NCBI GenBank assembly: GCA_034509925.1
Contig: CM067535.1
Span: forward strand, 8,022,201 to 8,086,200
Source of the DNA: Hirudinaria manillensis
Lineage: Eukaryota; Annelida; Clitellata; Hirudinida; Hirudinidae
DNA length: 64,000 bases
Direction of reading: 5' to 3'
The notes beneath the pieces were generated by a model. That model searched no databases and was not told the origin of the DNA. It worked only from the letters and a program-made list of their open reading frames with translations. A program made the translations under genes and the position numbers. Positions 1 through 12,114 of the stretch are shown piece by piece (the stretch's first letter is position 1; each line of letters begins with the position of its first letter).

Positions 1-76
1 ATTATATTTATAATAAGAAATGCGTGAAAGTAAATTATAATCACAAAGACAAAATTATGATTCAATGAAATTATGA

Positions 77-265
77 TCAGATGTACTATTGAACATCATG
101 TACGTGTCTGAGGATCGCTATCATGACCACCAGCAGCTCCACAACAATCAGCTCTTAAAAAGTCCAAATGTTGCCGGTGAAATGTCAATAAATCATTTGA
201 GTTACGAAAATATTTTCTTAAAAATCAAGCCACGCCCACAAATCCCTTTTTCTAAGCTTACGTAA
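77..265 (+). CDS. candidate coding exon (weak)
   Basis: An open frame runs from just after a possible AG acceptor (about 74) to TAA at 263-265, with an internal ATG at 98 giving 55 residues. The central part is richer in C and G than its surroundings and reads as a His/Gln/Asn-containing stretch (YHDHQQLHNNQLL). It could be the last exon of a gene entering from the left, or end at the donor-like GGTGAA near 178. I recognise no family. Chance remains a realistic explanation. Confidence 0.22.
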   Translation, partial: SDVLLNIMYVSEDRYHDHQQLHNNQLLKSPNVAGEMSINHLSYENIFLKIKPRPQIPFSKLT

Positions 266-490
266 TTAATTAATCGACTGCCCATTAACCTCCGACCTCA
301 ATTTGCATATTCATTTGCATGTTTATTAGGTCATTCATGAATATACAAGCATTCACGATGTGTTTGCTTCTGTACATTCATGATGATGATAATGATGATG
401 ATGATTGTGATGATGAAGACGACGACGATGATGAAGATAATGAAGAAGATGAATAGCCAACTTTCAATCGGATTTATATTTATTATGATT

Positions 491-498
491 TATAAAAA
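491..498 (+). promoter_or_regulatory. TATA box of the cysteine-rich protein gene
   Basis: TATAAAAA lies about 135 bases upstream of the ATG at 632. A start site about 30 bases downstream (near 520) would give a roughly 110-base leader that crosses the (GAT)n run. Confidence 0.5.
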
Positions 499-584
499 TA
501 AACTAATTAGTATCGTTTGAAACAGTAACTTTGATATTAATAAACACCGATATTGGTTCAAGATTTGTATCGGCCATCGCTACC

Positions 585-640
585 TGGTGATTGTGATGAT
601 GATGATGGTGATGACGATGATGATGATTATGATGAACAAA
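585..640 (+). repeat. (GAT)n-type imperfect trinucleotide run
   Basis: An imperfect GAT/GAC array immediately 5' of the cysteine-rich gene. It supplies many in-frame ATGs and creates spurious Asp-, Met- and His-rich frames on both strands. Confidence 0.85.
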
Positions 641-859
641 CATCACGTGGTGTTTTGCATCGTTGCAATGTTGCTGGTGATGGTGTGCTCTCACGCGATT
701 GGTTGGGAGAAAGAAAACAACGAGTTGTTTGTAAACATTTGGGACGCGTGTTTGTATCCCTGTAGGTTGTATTCCGTGGCAAACAGCATTTGTTCCGTTT
801 CCCATGATAAGGGATGCTCATGGAGACCCCCATGTTGCTCGTCACCATGGAAACTGTAA
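632..859 (+). CDS. small cysteine-rich secreted protein (single exon)
   Basis: A 75-residue open frame encoded without introns. Residues 1-22 form a classical signal peptide (MNKHHVVFCIVAMLLVMVCS, then HA at the likely cleavage site). The predicted mature part is about 53 residues with six cysteines spaced C-x3-C-x9-C-x7-C-x5-CC, the last two adjacent. A TATA box lies at 491-498 and an AATAAA signal at 896-901, 37 bases past the stop, so the locus has a complete minimal transcription unit. The frame stays open upstream through the (GAT)n run, which would add a Met-rich head from 587; I prefer the ATG at 632 because the signal peptide starts there. The cysteine layout resembles disulfide-bonded secreted mini-proteins (antimicrobial, hormone-like or venom-like), but I match no named family and the function is unknown. 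Confidence 0.55.
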   Translation: MNKHHVVFCIVAMLLVMVCSHAIGWEKENNELFVNIWDACLYPCRLYSVANSICSVSHDKGCSWRPPCCSSPWKL

Positions 860-895
860 ATTAGAAATCCCATTAAATAATGCGGTCTTTCACGA

Positions 896-901
896 AATAA
901 A
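896..901 (+). terminator. poly(A) signal AATAAA
   Basis: Canonical hexamer 37 bases after the stop codon of the cysteine-rich secreted protein gene. Confidence 0.5.
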
Positions 902-1454
902 AATCGATGTTAATGCACTGTTCTTGTAATAAAAGATCCATAATCTGTAAATTAAATTAATTCCCCCAAAAAAAAAATGCTTAAAAATAATATTTATTGA
1001 TTAAATTAAATAATTAAATAAATAAATGAATGAATGAAAATATAGCAGACACCTCAACAACAAACCACAAAGACCTGCAACTAGAACAACAACAACAACA
1101 ACGACAACAACGACAACAACAACGAAACAACAACAACAACAATGAAACAACAATCCCAAATGAATTGAAACAATCAATCAACATCAGCCACAAATGTTTC
1201 TCGGATTCAAGCAGATATCGTGATGTGGCATCAATCAAGCGGAACGAAATCGTCGAGGCGTGACGGGGTCATCGTGGTCACTGGAACGAGGTCGACCGGT
1301 GCATGAAATCCAGTCCAGGTTAATTGGAAATGAAAAGGAATTAATTTTTCCAAATGGCAGGCATTTTTGTTGCTTCTTATTGAAAAGTTAATGGTACGTT
1401 GTTAATCAGTCGGTGGTGACTAATTGTGACTACAATAACAATAATTATGATGCT

Positions 1455-1462
1455 GATGAGGA

Positions 1463-1497
<35 letters not shown>

Positions 1498-1500
1498 TAC

Positions 1501-1550
<50 letters not shown>

Positions 1551-1617
1551 TACTAATAATAATAACAATACAAATATTATTATTGCATATTATTATTAAA
1601 AATATATAATAATAATG

Positions 1618-1693
<76 letters not shown>

Positions 1694-1720
1694 TAATAAT
1701 AATAATAATAATAATATCAT
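1455..1720. repeat. (TAA)n microsatellite cluster
   Basis: Long runs of TAA/AAT broken by a short AT-rich spacer at about 1560-1610. Confidence 0.95.
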
Positions 1721-2039
1721 GTTACTAATAAAATTATTACATAAGGATAGGACTTATATGCGGGGATTAACATTATAACGATAACGATGATGACGACTAC
1801 GACGATGATGATGGTGGTGACGACGACGATGATGATGACAACGATGATGATGAAGGTAGCCATGGTACACGACAATGAGATGCGACATGAAAAATATGAA
1901 ATAATTTATTGGTTAATTGTAGGCCTCATTGGAATGAGGATGAAAGTGATTTTTAGATTTTTATCTCTTTTGTGTATTTGTTCCATGAAAAACATCAAAA
2001 AGAATTTCAATTCATCCTCGGATGCATCGCATCACAAAT

Positions 2040-2212
2040 CATTATCAACCTCTTTGCCACCTTAGACGCCGCCATCGTCCTCTTCATCATCATCGTCGTC
2101 ACCATCATCACCACCGCCATGGTCGTCTTCATCATCACCACCACCATCATCATCATCATCATCATCACCATCATCGTCGTCATCATCATCATCGTCGTCA
2201 TCATCATCGCAT
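2040..2212. repeat. (CAT)n / (CGT) trinucleotide array
   Basis: Imperfect ATC/CAT/CGT array. It is open in several frames and yields false His-, Ile- and Met-rich frames. Confidence 0.9.
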
Positions 2213-2436
2213 ATTTTGCGCATACGAGTATAGAAAGGGGATAAATCAGGAAAGTTACAAATTAATTGTCAAAAACACTCGGCACAGCAAATAAACAGCG
2301 AAAAGGAGGAGAGAGCGTGTGATAAAAGTGAGAGGAAATCAATTCACGGATCGTGATGAATGGGTGGTGATTGGTTGGTTCGTGGTGGTGGTGGTTGTAT
2401 AACGAACAGTTGTTGGTTGTTTGGATAGCTGGCAGG

Positions 2437-2503
<67 letters not shown>
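2437..2503. repeat. (GATT)n tetranucleotide microsatellite
   Basis: About 16-17 perfect GATT units, followed by a GGTT-rich tail to about 2535. Confidence 0.95.
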
Positions 2504-2505
<2 letters not shown>

Positions 2506-3916
2506 CGGTTGGTTGGTTGGTTGGTCGGTTGGTTGACCGATTGAAAATCATTGAAGCTCGATAGACGCATTAACGTTGCTAATAATAATCGTGATTGTTA
2601 ATAATAGTAATATTTAAAACGTAAACAAACACGTGCCACAACCAACAACACAACATTTAAAATGATTCATTGATTAAATGGTGAGAGAAAAAAATAAATC
2701 ATTCGTCATCATACTCTCGCAATCGTCATCAACATGGCCGTCATTACCATCATCGTCGTCGTCCTCATCACCTTAGCATTATCGTCAACGTCACCATCGT
2801 CGTCGTCGTCTTCGTCGTCATCGTTCATCCACTGAGCAAACATTTAAAGAGCAATCTGGATAAGGGTTTAAGAGAGAAATGCATGTGGATGTTGTTTATT
2901 TCGTTTCTCTTATTTGCATTTCTTTCGAAATTATTTTTTAATTCACAGATATTTTACGTAAATTTATTTACAATTACTTTACAAGGTCTTCAAATTTTCT
3001 TCTGGCCTACATGAGCGATAATTCATATGATAGGCCATTTATTAATATATATAATTATTATTGCTTCATTATATTACATTAATTAGTTATAATTGGAATG
3101 TAATTACACTAATTTGGAGACGAAAATAATTAATTTCAATCAAATTAATTAATAATAATAATAATAATAATGATAATTATTATTATTATTTAATTAAATA
3201 TTACCTATTGCAGCTTACATGTTATTCGTTATTATAAATATCATGGAATCAAATAACTGATGCTCATTGAAATCACTTTATTATTTCAGAAAAAACACAA
3301 ACAAAGATTCTTTGGTCACTTCCCGCCAAACATGGATTCCTTTTGGTCATTAATTACTTCAAGAGGTTTGCTGAATGCTTCGTTGACGCCATGAGGTCTT
3401 TTTTATTTAACTTTTAAATAACAAAACTTAAATTAATAGAAATTAAGTAATAATATTATATAATAAGTTATTATAAATATTAATTATATATCTAAGTAAT
3501 TATAATTATTATTATATATCTAATACAATTGTTTTCTTATTTATTGTTTCGAAATCAATTTAATTCAAAAATAGTTTTACGATAATTTAATTACAATTAT
3601 GATAATAATAATAATTATTGTTATTGCTGATGTTATTAATATGCATATTGTTAAACATCATCAGAGGTCAGCAGGGATCAATAGCCCAAGGCTTACCACG
3701 TCTGGCACGAGTTGTGATTTTCAGAGGGCACGTGAAAAGCAACCAAACAATTATTAAACAATTATCACCCAATTATTAAACATTTATTACACAATTCGAT
3801 GAAAAAAATATCCACAATGAAGATAAAAATAGCTCAGGTTGTCCTAAGATTTTTCAATTATTTTCTCATTCTTAATTTTGATTACTTAGTAGGTAAAAGT
3901 AAAGATAAATAATGAT

Positions 3917-4113
3917 ATAGTTATTATATTATAATATGGTTATTATATTATAATATGGTTATTATATTATAATATGGTTATTATATTGTAATAAGGTTAT
4001 TATATTGTAATAAGGTTATTATATTATAATATGGTTATCATATTATAATATGGCTATTATATTATACTATGGTTATTATATTATAACAAGGTTATTATAT
4101 TATAATAAGGTTA
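3917..4113. repeat. 19-bp tandem repeat
   Basis: About ten copies of a 19-bp unit (GGTTATTATATTATAATAT) with scattered substitutions. AT-rich minisatellite. Confidence 0.9.
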
Positions 4114-4741
4114 TTCTTGGTTTTTATATGATTTTTTAAATAAAAGAAAATAACGGGCTATTAATAAGTTCGAATAATTGAAAAATACATTAAAATCCCA
4201 TAAGGTTACCTATACCTAATCTATATTAATAATAATAATAATAATAACAATAACAATAACAATAACAATAACAATAATAATAATAATAATAATAAACATA
4301 TATCTAATCCATGCAATAAACAATATATGTTTTAGTAGAGAGCTTGTCAATGTATTTGTTTTTAGTTAATTGGTTAACAATTAATGAATATTAATGAATG
4401 TTAATGAATATTAATGAGTAATAATGAATATTAATGAGCTCATCCAATGGAGTTGTTTATTTATAGATACAACTGAGCACCAATTGCTGACATGTACTGA
4501 CGAGACGTTGGGCAAACAACATCAACTTTGCTACTTAATCATCATCATAAATAATAATAATAATAATAATAATCATAATAATCATAATCATCATCATCAT
4601 CATCATCATCATTATCATCATCCAAATTACGAGAAAGAGTTTATCATAATGCATTACACACCAGTAGGTGATTACAACATGACATCATCGCAACATCGTT
4701 CAGTTGCTATTGTCGCCATTTTTAATGCATTGTTTGTTGTC

Positions 4742-4935
4742 CCAATTAATTAGCTTTTATTCCTCCAATTAATTAGCTTTTATTCCTTCAATTCTCTTTC
4801 ATTCCTTCAATTGTCTTTCATTCCTTTAATTGTCTTTCATTCCTCCAATTAATTAGCTTTAATTCCTTCAATTCTCTTTCATTCCTGCAATTGTCTTTCA
4901 TTCCTCCAATTGTCTTTCATTCCTTTAATTGTCCC
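4742..4935. repeat. interspersed short tandem repeat (TTCATTCCTNCAATT family)
   Basis: Two related subunits alternate: one ending AATTAATTAGCTTTTATTCC and one reading AATTGTCTTTCATTCC. Together they make a higher-order minisatellite about 190 bases long. Confidence 0.85.
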
Positions 4936-5124
4936 TCGTAATTGGATGATGATGACGATGACGACGATGATGATTAATATGACGAACAGTGTACAAAACA
5001 CATGATTGTAAAATTAACAAAGCCGTTAACCAAAATAAATTAGCAGAACAATTACTCCTACGTAAAGACGTCCATAAGTTGCCATTGCTTCGGCCTAAAA
5101 TGGTGTAATTATGAATAATTATTA

Positions 5125-5275
5125 AATAAATAAATGAATAACTAAATAAATAAATAAATGAATGAATGAATAAATAACTAAATAAATAAATGAAAGAATG
5201 AATGAATGAATAAATAAATAAATAAATGAATGAATGAACGAACGAACAAACAAACAAATAAATAAATAAATGAAC
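5125..5275. repeat. (AAAT)n/(GAAT)n compound microsatellite
   Basis: Mixed AAAT, GAAT and GAAC tetranucleotides; the reverse strand translates as a repetitive Phe/Ile/Tyr/Leu string. Confidence 0.9.
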
Positions 5276-6157
5276 AGAACAGGTCCCAAGGAGTTGATGA
5301 AGCAAAGATCACCTTCCATTAATTCTTTCAGTCCACAAGTCCTCGTCGTCGTCTTCTTCCTCTTCGGAAGGTTCTATAACTTTTTTTTTTTATTTTGACC
5401 TGTCACGCATCAACGGCTTTTGTTCACGCTTGTGTGACATTCGTGGGACGTCATGACGTCATCCGTACGATTCAAGGCTTAATTGATTTCATTTTACCAA
5501 TTAATCAAAAACTTCTAAACTGCCAAATTTTGATTTGTTTTTAAACGAGCTTTTAAACAAACTTAATCGATCCATTAGCGCCAAATGTTGTGAATTAATA
5601 CGTGGTCGTCTGCTGCTTATCAGTTGACTAATTAAATTATTATTGTTATTATTATTATTATTATTGGAAGTGTCAATTCGTGACTAATCGTTTGCCAAGT
5701 TTGATAATTTCCAGTTGAGGAGCACTTTGAGATTTTAAAAACATTTGCAAGATTTCCATGAAGTCCCACCTTACCTGAGCAGAGTAATACAAATGTTGTA
5801 TAAATTGTATATGTTGCATGTATTGCATATATTGCATTTACTCTATATATTGCTTACATGAATTGTATATTAAGCAACAAAATCAAAACACATCTCATCA
5901 ATAAAAGCTCAGAAATCAGAAAAATATTCAACTGTTTTTGATTAAATGCCGTTTGATGGGTTAAACACTTATCAATGTTAGTTAATGCGCAAACATGATA
6001 AGCAAACGTGTTTTGAATGGGACAGGTTAGAATCTCCAAGCATAGAAATAAATTCCATCTGCAAAACTACGAAACCAAATGTTTTTAAAAACAAAACAAA
6101 ACAAAACAATACAAAACAATACAAAACAAAACAATACAAAACAATACAAAATCTCCC

Positions 6158-6163
6158 TTTATT
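6158..6163 (-). terminator. poly(A) signal of pirin
   Basis: AATAAA on the minus strand, only about 10 bases past the pirin stop codon. Confidence 0.55.
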
Positions 6164-6172
6164 TTTCTTCCA

Positions 6173-8404
6173 TCATTTGCTCCTCCAAGATAGTTTCTTT
6201 TCAAATCCGTTCGTTGCCGTTTGGAAATCCACGAAAGTCTGATGCAACTCATCTTCTGTGTTCATCACGAACGGACCTTCGCGAGTGTAAACAAATGATA
6301 ACAAATGATATTAAATCCTTGGTATCCGATACCAGTCACATCACGAGCAGTAATGAACACGTGGTATCCAGTATCAATTATATCACATGACTTTATGAAG
6401 GATTATCAAGGTTTTATTTACAAATAAAAATAAAAACAACTTATCAGCTCTGCCTAATATTTCTTGCTATTATAATAAATAATAAGTAATTATAATTAAA
6501 AAAAGATTAGTAATATTTATTCTTACACTTAATTACCAAATACTGATTATCATACATGATATAACAATGATAAAACAATGATAAAACAATGATATCAATC
6601 TATTTTGAAGCATTGTTTGATTTCAAACCTCTTCTTGCTATTGGTTCATTCAACGGTTGACCTGCTACCAGAACAAAATGGCACGGTTCACTGCTCTGGA
6701 ACAGTTTAAGTTCATGAAATAATCAATGAAACTCATTTAATATTCCACTCAAAGGTCAAATATTCCAATGAATATTCAATGAGGTCACATCTAAACCTGG
6801 CAGTACCTTATTTTCAATGCAAACATCATTTTCCTCAGTTGAAAGGATGCACGTGTGATGGGCTCCCACTTCGTCGCATCCTGAAAACACACACAACAAC
6901 ACTTTCAAATGGAAAACATAAGCAACATTTTCAATATAGTGATTAAAAAATTATTTTAAATATATAATCTTTATTTTATTTTAAATTAAATTATTTTATA
7001 TATAAATTATTTTTATAAAGAAATCTTCAAAAAGTTTAAATCTTCATTTGCCTTCTAACCGATGGTTGTTTTTCCCTGGAGAGTGTAAACAAAGGCGGTC
7101 CATCCGGCAGTTACGGGTTGGTTAAAAGTGGAGGACGGTTCCAAGTATACGTCGACATACAAAACAGGAGTCCTGGTGTAAACAGGGGACTGAAACAAAA
7201 ACAATGAGTCTTATCATCACTTTCAACAAAACTTACATTAAAATCTTACATATGTTCCTCATCAATTCCTTATCGGTTCTTATCATTCCTTAACGAATAC
7301 AATCCCTTAGTTAGCATTTCCAACAAAACATTCATATGCATTATGACAATATTTATACTGATAATAATAATAATAATAAAATAATAATAATAATAATAAT
7401 AATTTATTAGCTGCAACAGCTCCTAGGAATGGAATGCCATACTGACCGAGACGCCCATGCTTTTCCCAGCAATGACCTTCACCTTTGTGCCATCTTTCGA
7501 AGCACAAGGAATGTCTTTGGCCAGCAGCTCTTGATAAGCAGGATCAATCATCTTGTACTGCTTCGACAAGTTGACCCACAACTGAAGGCCGTGGCTTCCC
7601 CCGTCTCCGTGGAACATTTCAGAGTGAAGGACTCCTTTGCCGGCCGTCATCCACTACAAAAAAGTAGCAAGAGCTGGGAAAACTTGTCGAAAACATGTTT
7701 TAATCTATTTTCCTTTTAAAATAACTTTTATTCCTTTCTAAAAGGAATTCTAAAAATTTCAACTTTGATGCTTTATGAAATCTTTGGTGCTGTCAATATT
7801 ATTCGCAATATTATATGTCAATATTATTCACAATATTATATGTCAATATTATTCGCAATATTATATGTCAATATTATTATTTATTCGTTAGTCCATTTCA
7901 CCTGGACATCTCCTGTTTCAATTACGCCGGAGTTTCCAAGGAAGTCTTCGTGTTTTATGGCTCCCGTCAAAAGATACGTAACCTGATGGTTAAATCTCAA
8001 TAATAAAATATATTGAAATATTTACAATTATAACTGTCAATTAGATTACATCAGATTAATACTCGATGTACGTCTAACTAAACATTTAAGGCATAATTAT
8101 TTGCCATTAACTCATAAATTGATTTAAAACTCACAGTTTCAAATCCTCTGTGAGGATGATCTGGAAATCCTACAGGAGGTTTACCCTTAAATTCATCAAG
8201 TAGCAAAAATGGATCCAATTGAGGAAACTGAAATTGAATGGTTATCAACTTCATTTCAATGCCTGCAACAAATCCATTAAAGAATGAAACAATGCGTGAA
8301 ACAATTATCTTCACCTCCGATCGTCCAATACTTCTCATTACTTTTGCACCTACTCCTTCACTTTGCCAATGGCTTTCCACCTTTTGCACAACTTTCTTTG
8401 GCAT
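6173..8404 (-). CDS. PIR: pirin (iron-binding cupin)
   Basis: Eight exons join in phase to give 281 residues (human about 290): 8404-8315, 8227-8135, 7982-7902, 7653-7447, 7189-7060, 6880-6807, 6695-6629, 6276-6173. The N-terminal cupin carries the metal ligands in HPHRGFE (His54, His56) and GVLHSEMF (His98, Glu100), all four conserved. Other family signatures are [26 protein letters not shown] and GPFVMN. Pirins are mainly nuclear non-haem iron proteins; in animals they act as redox-dependent co-regulators of NF-kappaB, and some family members have quercetinase activity. The ATG at 8404 is the only start consistent with the family N-terminus. All introns are GT-AG; intron 3 contains a 25-bp tandem repeat. 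The gene looks complete and functional. Confidence 0.96.
7790..7880. repeat. 25-bp tandem repeat in pirin intron 3
   Basis: About 3.5 copies of a unit like TGTCAATATTATTCGCAATA plus five bases, between exons 3 and 4 of pirin. Confidence 0.85.
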
Positions 8405-9456
8405 TGTCTAATGGAGAATCAAGATTTAAATTGTGATTCTTACCTATGTATGGTACCTATGTATCGCTAGTTCGTTCGATAATTATAAGTGCAGGTATCT
8501 TTAGCTGTGCAAGACATAACATAACAATCACAACAAACAGGTAAATAAACCTTTACAGTAAAGATCTTTTTAGCGCACAAAAACGAACTAAGTTTGCCGA
8601 ATGTATGATGATAGAGTCTCATCGAAACAAGGTCCGAATTTTATTAATCAATGCATTAACAACATTAAATAGCAAGCTACCTATCTTGGCAACAAAAGGT
8701 TCGACCCAGCATTGCTATTATAGCGCTTAACAAGTAGACAATCAACTTCGTTAAGCTCGGTCCCATTCTTTCAAACTGTACTTTAAATGTCACTGGGCAA
8801 CAATTACAACTACTTAAAAACTTGGCGCACTGACCCGTGAGGTGTTTCTTATAGCAGACTCAAAAGTTGAGACTTAACTTAATTCACTAACCCCAAAGGC
8901 GTATCAAACAATCTAATCAGTAAAACTAAATGAAGGTAACTTTCGGCCTAAAATAAATTATAGGCACTCAACTTTAAACATTAGGTCGAGACCAAATTGA
9001 GGATTTCACAATAAGTTAATTAAAGCAACAGCAATTGCCCCATTAATTGGTATCAAATTTCTATTTAAAAAAATGATGATTGACTAAAAATGTGGGATGC
9101 TTTTATAAATAAATGTTTTATATAAACTGGAGATTTATCCTGTGAATAAATGTATTTATAGTTCGTTGTATTTTGATTCAGTCGAGAATTGTATTTGATC
9201 CCGTGGAGCACGTAGGTCGTTAGTGATTTAACGTTTGTGTTTTATTTATTTATTCGCTGGAAATTTTTTAAATGATTCTTAGAAAATTTTATTAGCTATA
9301 ACTGACATAAATGTGTTAAGGACTTGCTGGTGTCATTAGAGCCTTGTCAAAGCCCTTCAAATTTTTGGCCAAAGCCACCTTGTTTACGGACTTTGCTAGG
9401 CCTTTATTCTATTAAATGAAATGAACATTGTTTTGCAGTGTGGAATCTCATCCTAA
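8405..9456. other. intergenic region between divergent pirin and MRPL33
   Basis: About 1 kb separates the two start codons, which point away from each other. It must hold both promoters, but I see no convincing TATA box or RNA gene. The AT-rich sequence shows no sustained coding frame. Confidence 0.5.
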
Positions 9457-10105
9457 ATGGCAAAGATAAAGTCGAAGTGAGTAATTTTGCAAAGTTGGAA
9501 AAATAAGATGTTGTAAACTAAATTTTAATTTAGCTTCGAATCAAATTTTAAATCAAGCACGGCGTTGTATTAATCATTATACCTAAACGGTTTTTATGCA
9601 TTTTAAGTAAAGTGTTTTCGTAATAGGCTTGTGTTGGTGATCATAGAGAGCCTTGCAGGTACTGGTCACTATAGAGCCATGCCTAGACCAAGGCTTGGAG
9701 ATAAATTAGAATGCTACTTGTTTGATCCAATTGGTAAGTTGTTCCCTGCTTATTCTAATTTAAATGTTTTGTTCAACTCACTTTGCACCTATTTTTGACA
9801 ATTACAATGTTTATATTGGTAATCTTTGTGGGAGGATAAAATTTTATGATAATATGAAAATTTATTATAGGAAGATTTATGTATGATTGTTGTTTACATG
9901 AAGCAGCTCCATAGTTGGAAATTTCTTCAGCTTAAATTACATATGAGTTTTGTTAGAATCTATTTGTTTAAAAAAAACTGATAATGCATTGACTATGATA
10001 TAGTTAGGTTACATAACTTTTGTAGATTAATCAAAGTTGTTTATATTTTTAGTCCGGCAATGGGTCATTTACAGAGAAACGAGGAAACTTCGAAGCATAA
10101 AATAA
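9457..10105 (+). CDS. MRPL33: mitochondrial ribosomal protein L33
   Basis: Three short exons (9457-9476, 9627-9733, 10053-10105) join in phase to give a 59-residue basic protein, close to the usual ~65 residues of animal mitochondrial bL33. The N-terminus MAKIKSK matches the family start, followed by a strand reading LVLVIIESLAGTGHY (the SLAGTG turn is diagnostic) and the C-terminal Arg/Lys tail ending RETRKLRSIK with TAA. bL33m is a structural protein of the large mitoribosomal subunit. Donors (AAGTGAGT, GGTAAGT) and acceptors are consensus. Each exon is too short to stand out as an open frame. The gene is convergent with the CCDC169-like gene, only 185 bases between stops. Confidence 0.93.
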
Positions 10106-10290
10106 GATCAGGCTTTGAAATGCCTTTGGATTACTGTTATATAACAGATCAATTTTGAAATTTTCTCAACTTATTATCAGTAAAATAGCTGAAGAGCTTT
10201 TTAGGTTTTTTTTTCCAAAAGTTATTGCACAAATCATTAAAAATTGTGATGCAAGTCATTGAAAAGTCCTAGAAAAAAATTTTATTTTCA

Positions 10291-12114
10291 TTATACTTTG
10301 CTTCCTCCTAATCTTTTATGCTGGGATCCCCTAAAATCTGTTGATCTGCATTTGGGTTTGATTTATTAAAAAAATTATATATAATATAAAATAATATAAT
10401 ATTATTATATAATAATATACAACAAGTTGACAAACAACTAACAGGTTAGTGCTAAAAATGGGTTTTTTCAGTAGCTCAGATGAATTTTTTGCGATGTTCA
10501 GTTCCAGTGTGAAATTCTTCTTCTCCTCATTTGATCTGTGATATGCCTGCAATAGCAGTGGCCTGACTGTTCATAGGAATCAAAAAAGGTTAAAGAGAAT
10601 CACTACTCTTCCCCAATTGAAATAGATGGCATGATTTAAATGTATTTATATAAGTAGATTTTAACATTTTTGTTAGTAGATAGCATTATGCAGTAAATGA
10701 ATTCCAAACAAGTATTTAAGAAATAAAAAATCGGACAAGTGAATATAAAAACTAACTTAAAACAACTTTAATTAATATAATTCAAATTTAATAATAACAC
10801 TCTTCATCTTGGAGAGAGCGAGAATTCGATGGAGTCTCACATTAGTTTATAGAGTTTAAATTATCTTTGAAACTGCTGACTTTTGAGTTTTTGTTCAAAT
10901 TCTATGTGTGCATATGTTGGCATTCTTCTTGTCCTTCTTTGACTAAACTCTCTGCTATGACGAAGCTTTACCCTAGTAGGGATTTAAGTTTTTATGAAGG
11001 CTGTGTTTCCGCCTTTTGAGCCAAAAATTATATAAAGTCCCTCTTTCTACATTTCTAATGACATTTTAGCTTAAATTTTCTGAGTTGTACTTGTAATAAA
11101 ATTATTTTATTACTGTGAACATGAAATGCCATTTATGTAGGATCTCATGACAAACCACTGATATGAAGCTTATATGCCATTCAAGTAACTCAATGGATGC
11201 ATCGACATACTTTTGATTCTTGATCAAGTCTCATTTCCAAGTTCTTCAATTGTTTTTGGAGAACCTTTCTGTTCCTCTCCATTCCTTTCAATGAATCTGG
11301 TCCAATCTGAGTATTGCCTCATTATGGGTTATTTATTATTATTATTTATTTTTGAGAATTAATGATGTTACCTTTGCAAAGGACTTTGAACTTCTACCGA
11401 CTCGAACTGAAGTATCAAATATGGCCATATGCAAACTCAGAATAGACTAGAAAAAGCCAAGAGGCTCACTCTCTTTGATTGCTTCCCTTGCTTCCTCAAT
11501 TTTCCGTGCCAAATTTTGAGACTGCAGCTGAAGGTATTCGTTAAGCTCCAGTTGATTTTCAAACCTGGTTCGCCATTCGTTATCTTAACAAATAAAAGTT
11601 TACTTCGTATTATAACTTATATGTAAACTATCTGATAGGGTACTTCGAAAACCACATCAATCACTGTCTATCGAGAGGGGAAATTTTTAAGATATAATAA
11701 GTTAGTTAATTACAAAGCGCGTGGTAAGTGGTTCCCACAATCCCATGCAATGTCATCAACATTGTACAACATTTAAAGTCCACGATAAATTGGCTTTATG
11801 CAAATTTAGTCCATCCTAAAGTCTCAGTGGACACATCGTAAACGTACTTTCACCCTCGGCCTGGTCAACTCTCTTCAATAACTCTTCAATTGAAATTTGA
11901 AGCTCAGATATTGAGTCTTCTAGCAGTAAACTGCAGAGAAATGAGAAACGAAATTGATTAATATTCGGCTAGCGATGTAATTCTGAAAAATGTTTAAAAT
12001 ATTATAATTGTGTTGCGAAAGTAACTTCTTTTGTCTTTCTGCAGAAATATTGGCCTTGAGATCATTAATTGGAATTGCATCTAAAACATGAGCTGCGCCC
12101 CCTAAGGAGGACAT
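10291..12114 (-). CDS. CCDC169: CCDC169-like coiled-coil protein
   Basis: Seven exons give a 191-residue, largely helical protein: 12114-12026, 11930-11848, 11583-11470, 11406-11372, 11306-11211, 10546-10443, 10345-10291. Family matches run in order: the NEWRTRFENQLELN segment in exon 3, a 35-base mini-exon 4 encoding IRVGRSS, and the coiled-coil stretch in exon 5 ending LEMRLDQESK, continued by AYHRSNEEKK in exon 6. Vertebrate CCDC169 is about 214 residues, uncharacterised and expressed mainly in testis or ciliated tissues; I infer no function here. Phase is kept at all six junctions, including the mini-exon. A minus-strand AATAAA lies at 10281-10286. Exons 6-7, after the conserved coil, are the least certain. 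Confidence 0.87.

Larger units (their letters stand above)
902..6157. other. gene-poor, simple-repeat-rich intergenic DNA
   Basis: I see no supportable gene here. The stretch is dominated by microsatellites and short tandem arrays (listed separately) in AT-rich DNA. All longer open frames are low-complexity translations of (CAA)n, (GAT)n, (GATT)n or (AAAT)n. A consensus CRE octamer TGACGTCA at 5454-5461 sits in a locally less AT-rich patch (about 5330-5480). Confidence 0.7.

Noticed and set aside
1030..1263. Gln/Asn-rich frame of 77 codons
   Set aside because: It is a translated (CAA)n/(AAC)n run with short flanks. No splice context, motif or TATA box supports a gene, though a Q-rich exon cannot be fully excluded.
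2007..2294. Overlapping His-, Ile- and Met-rich frames
   Set aside because: All three are readings of the same CAT/CGT trinucleotide array.
2262..2570. Minus-strand frame with repeated INQS
   Set aside because: Translation of the (GATT)n microsatellite.
4925..5319. Minus-strand Phe/Ile/Tyr-rich frames resembling membrane proteins
   Set aside because: Translation of AAAT/GAAT tetranucleotides; hydrophobicity is a by-product of the repeat.
7765..8003. Plus-strand frames over pirin intron 3 and exon 3
   Set aside because: They come from a 25-bp tandem repeat and the antisense of a pirin exon.
8690..8770. tRNA-like GGTTCGACCC motif
   Set aside because: The flanking arms do not pair and no acceptor stem or D-arm can be formed.
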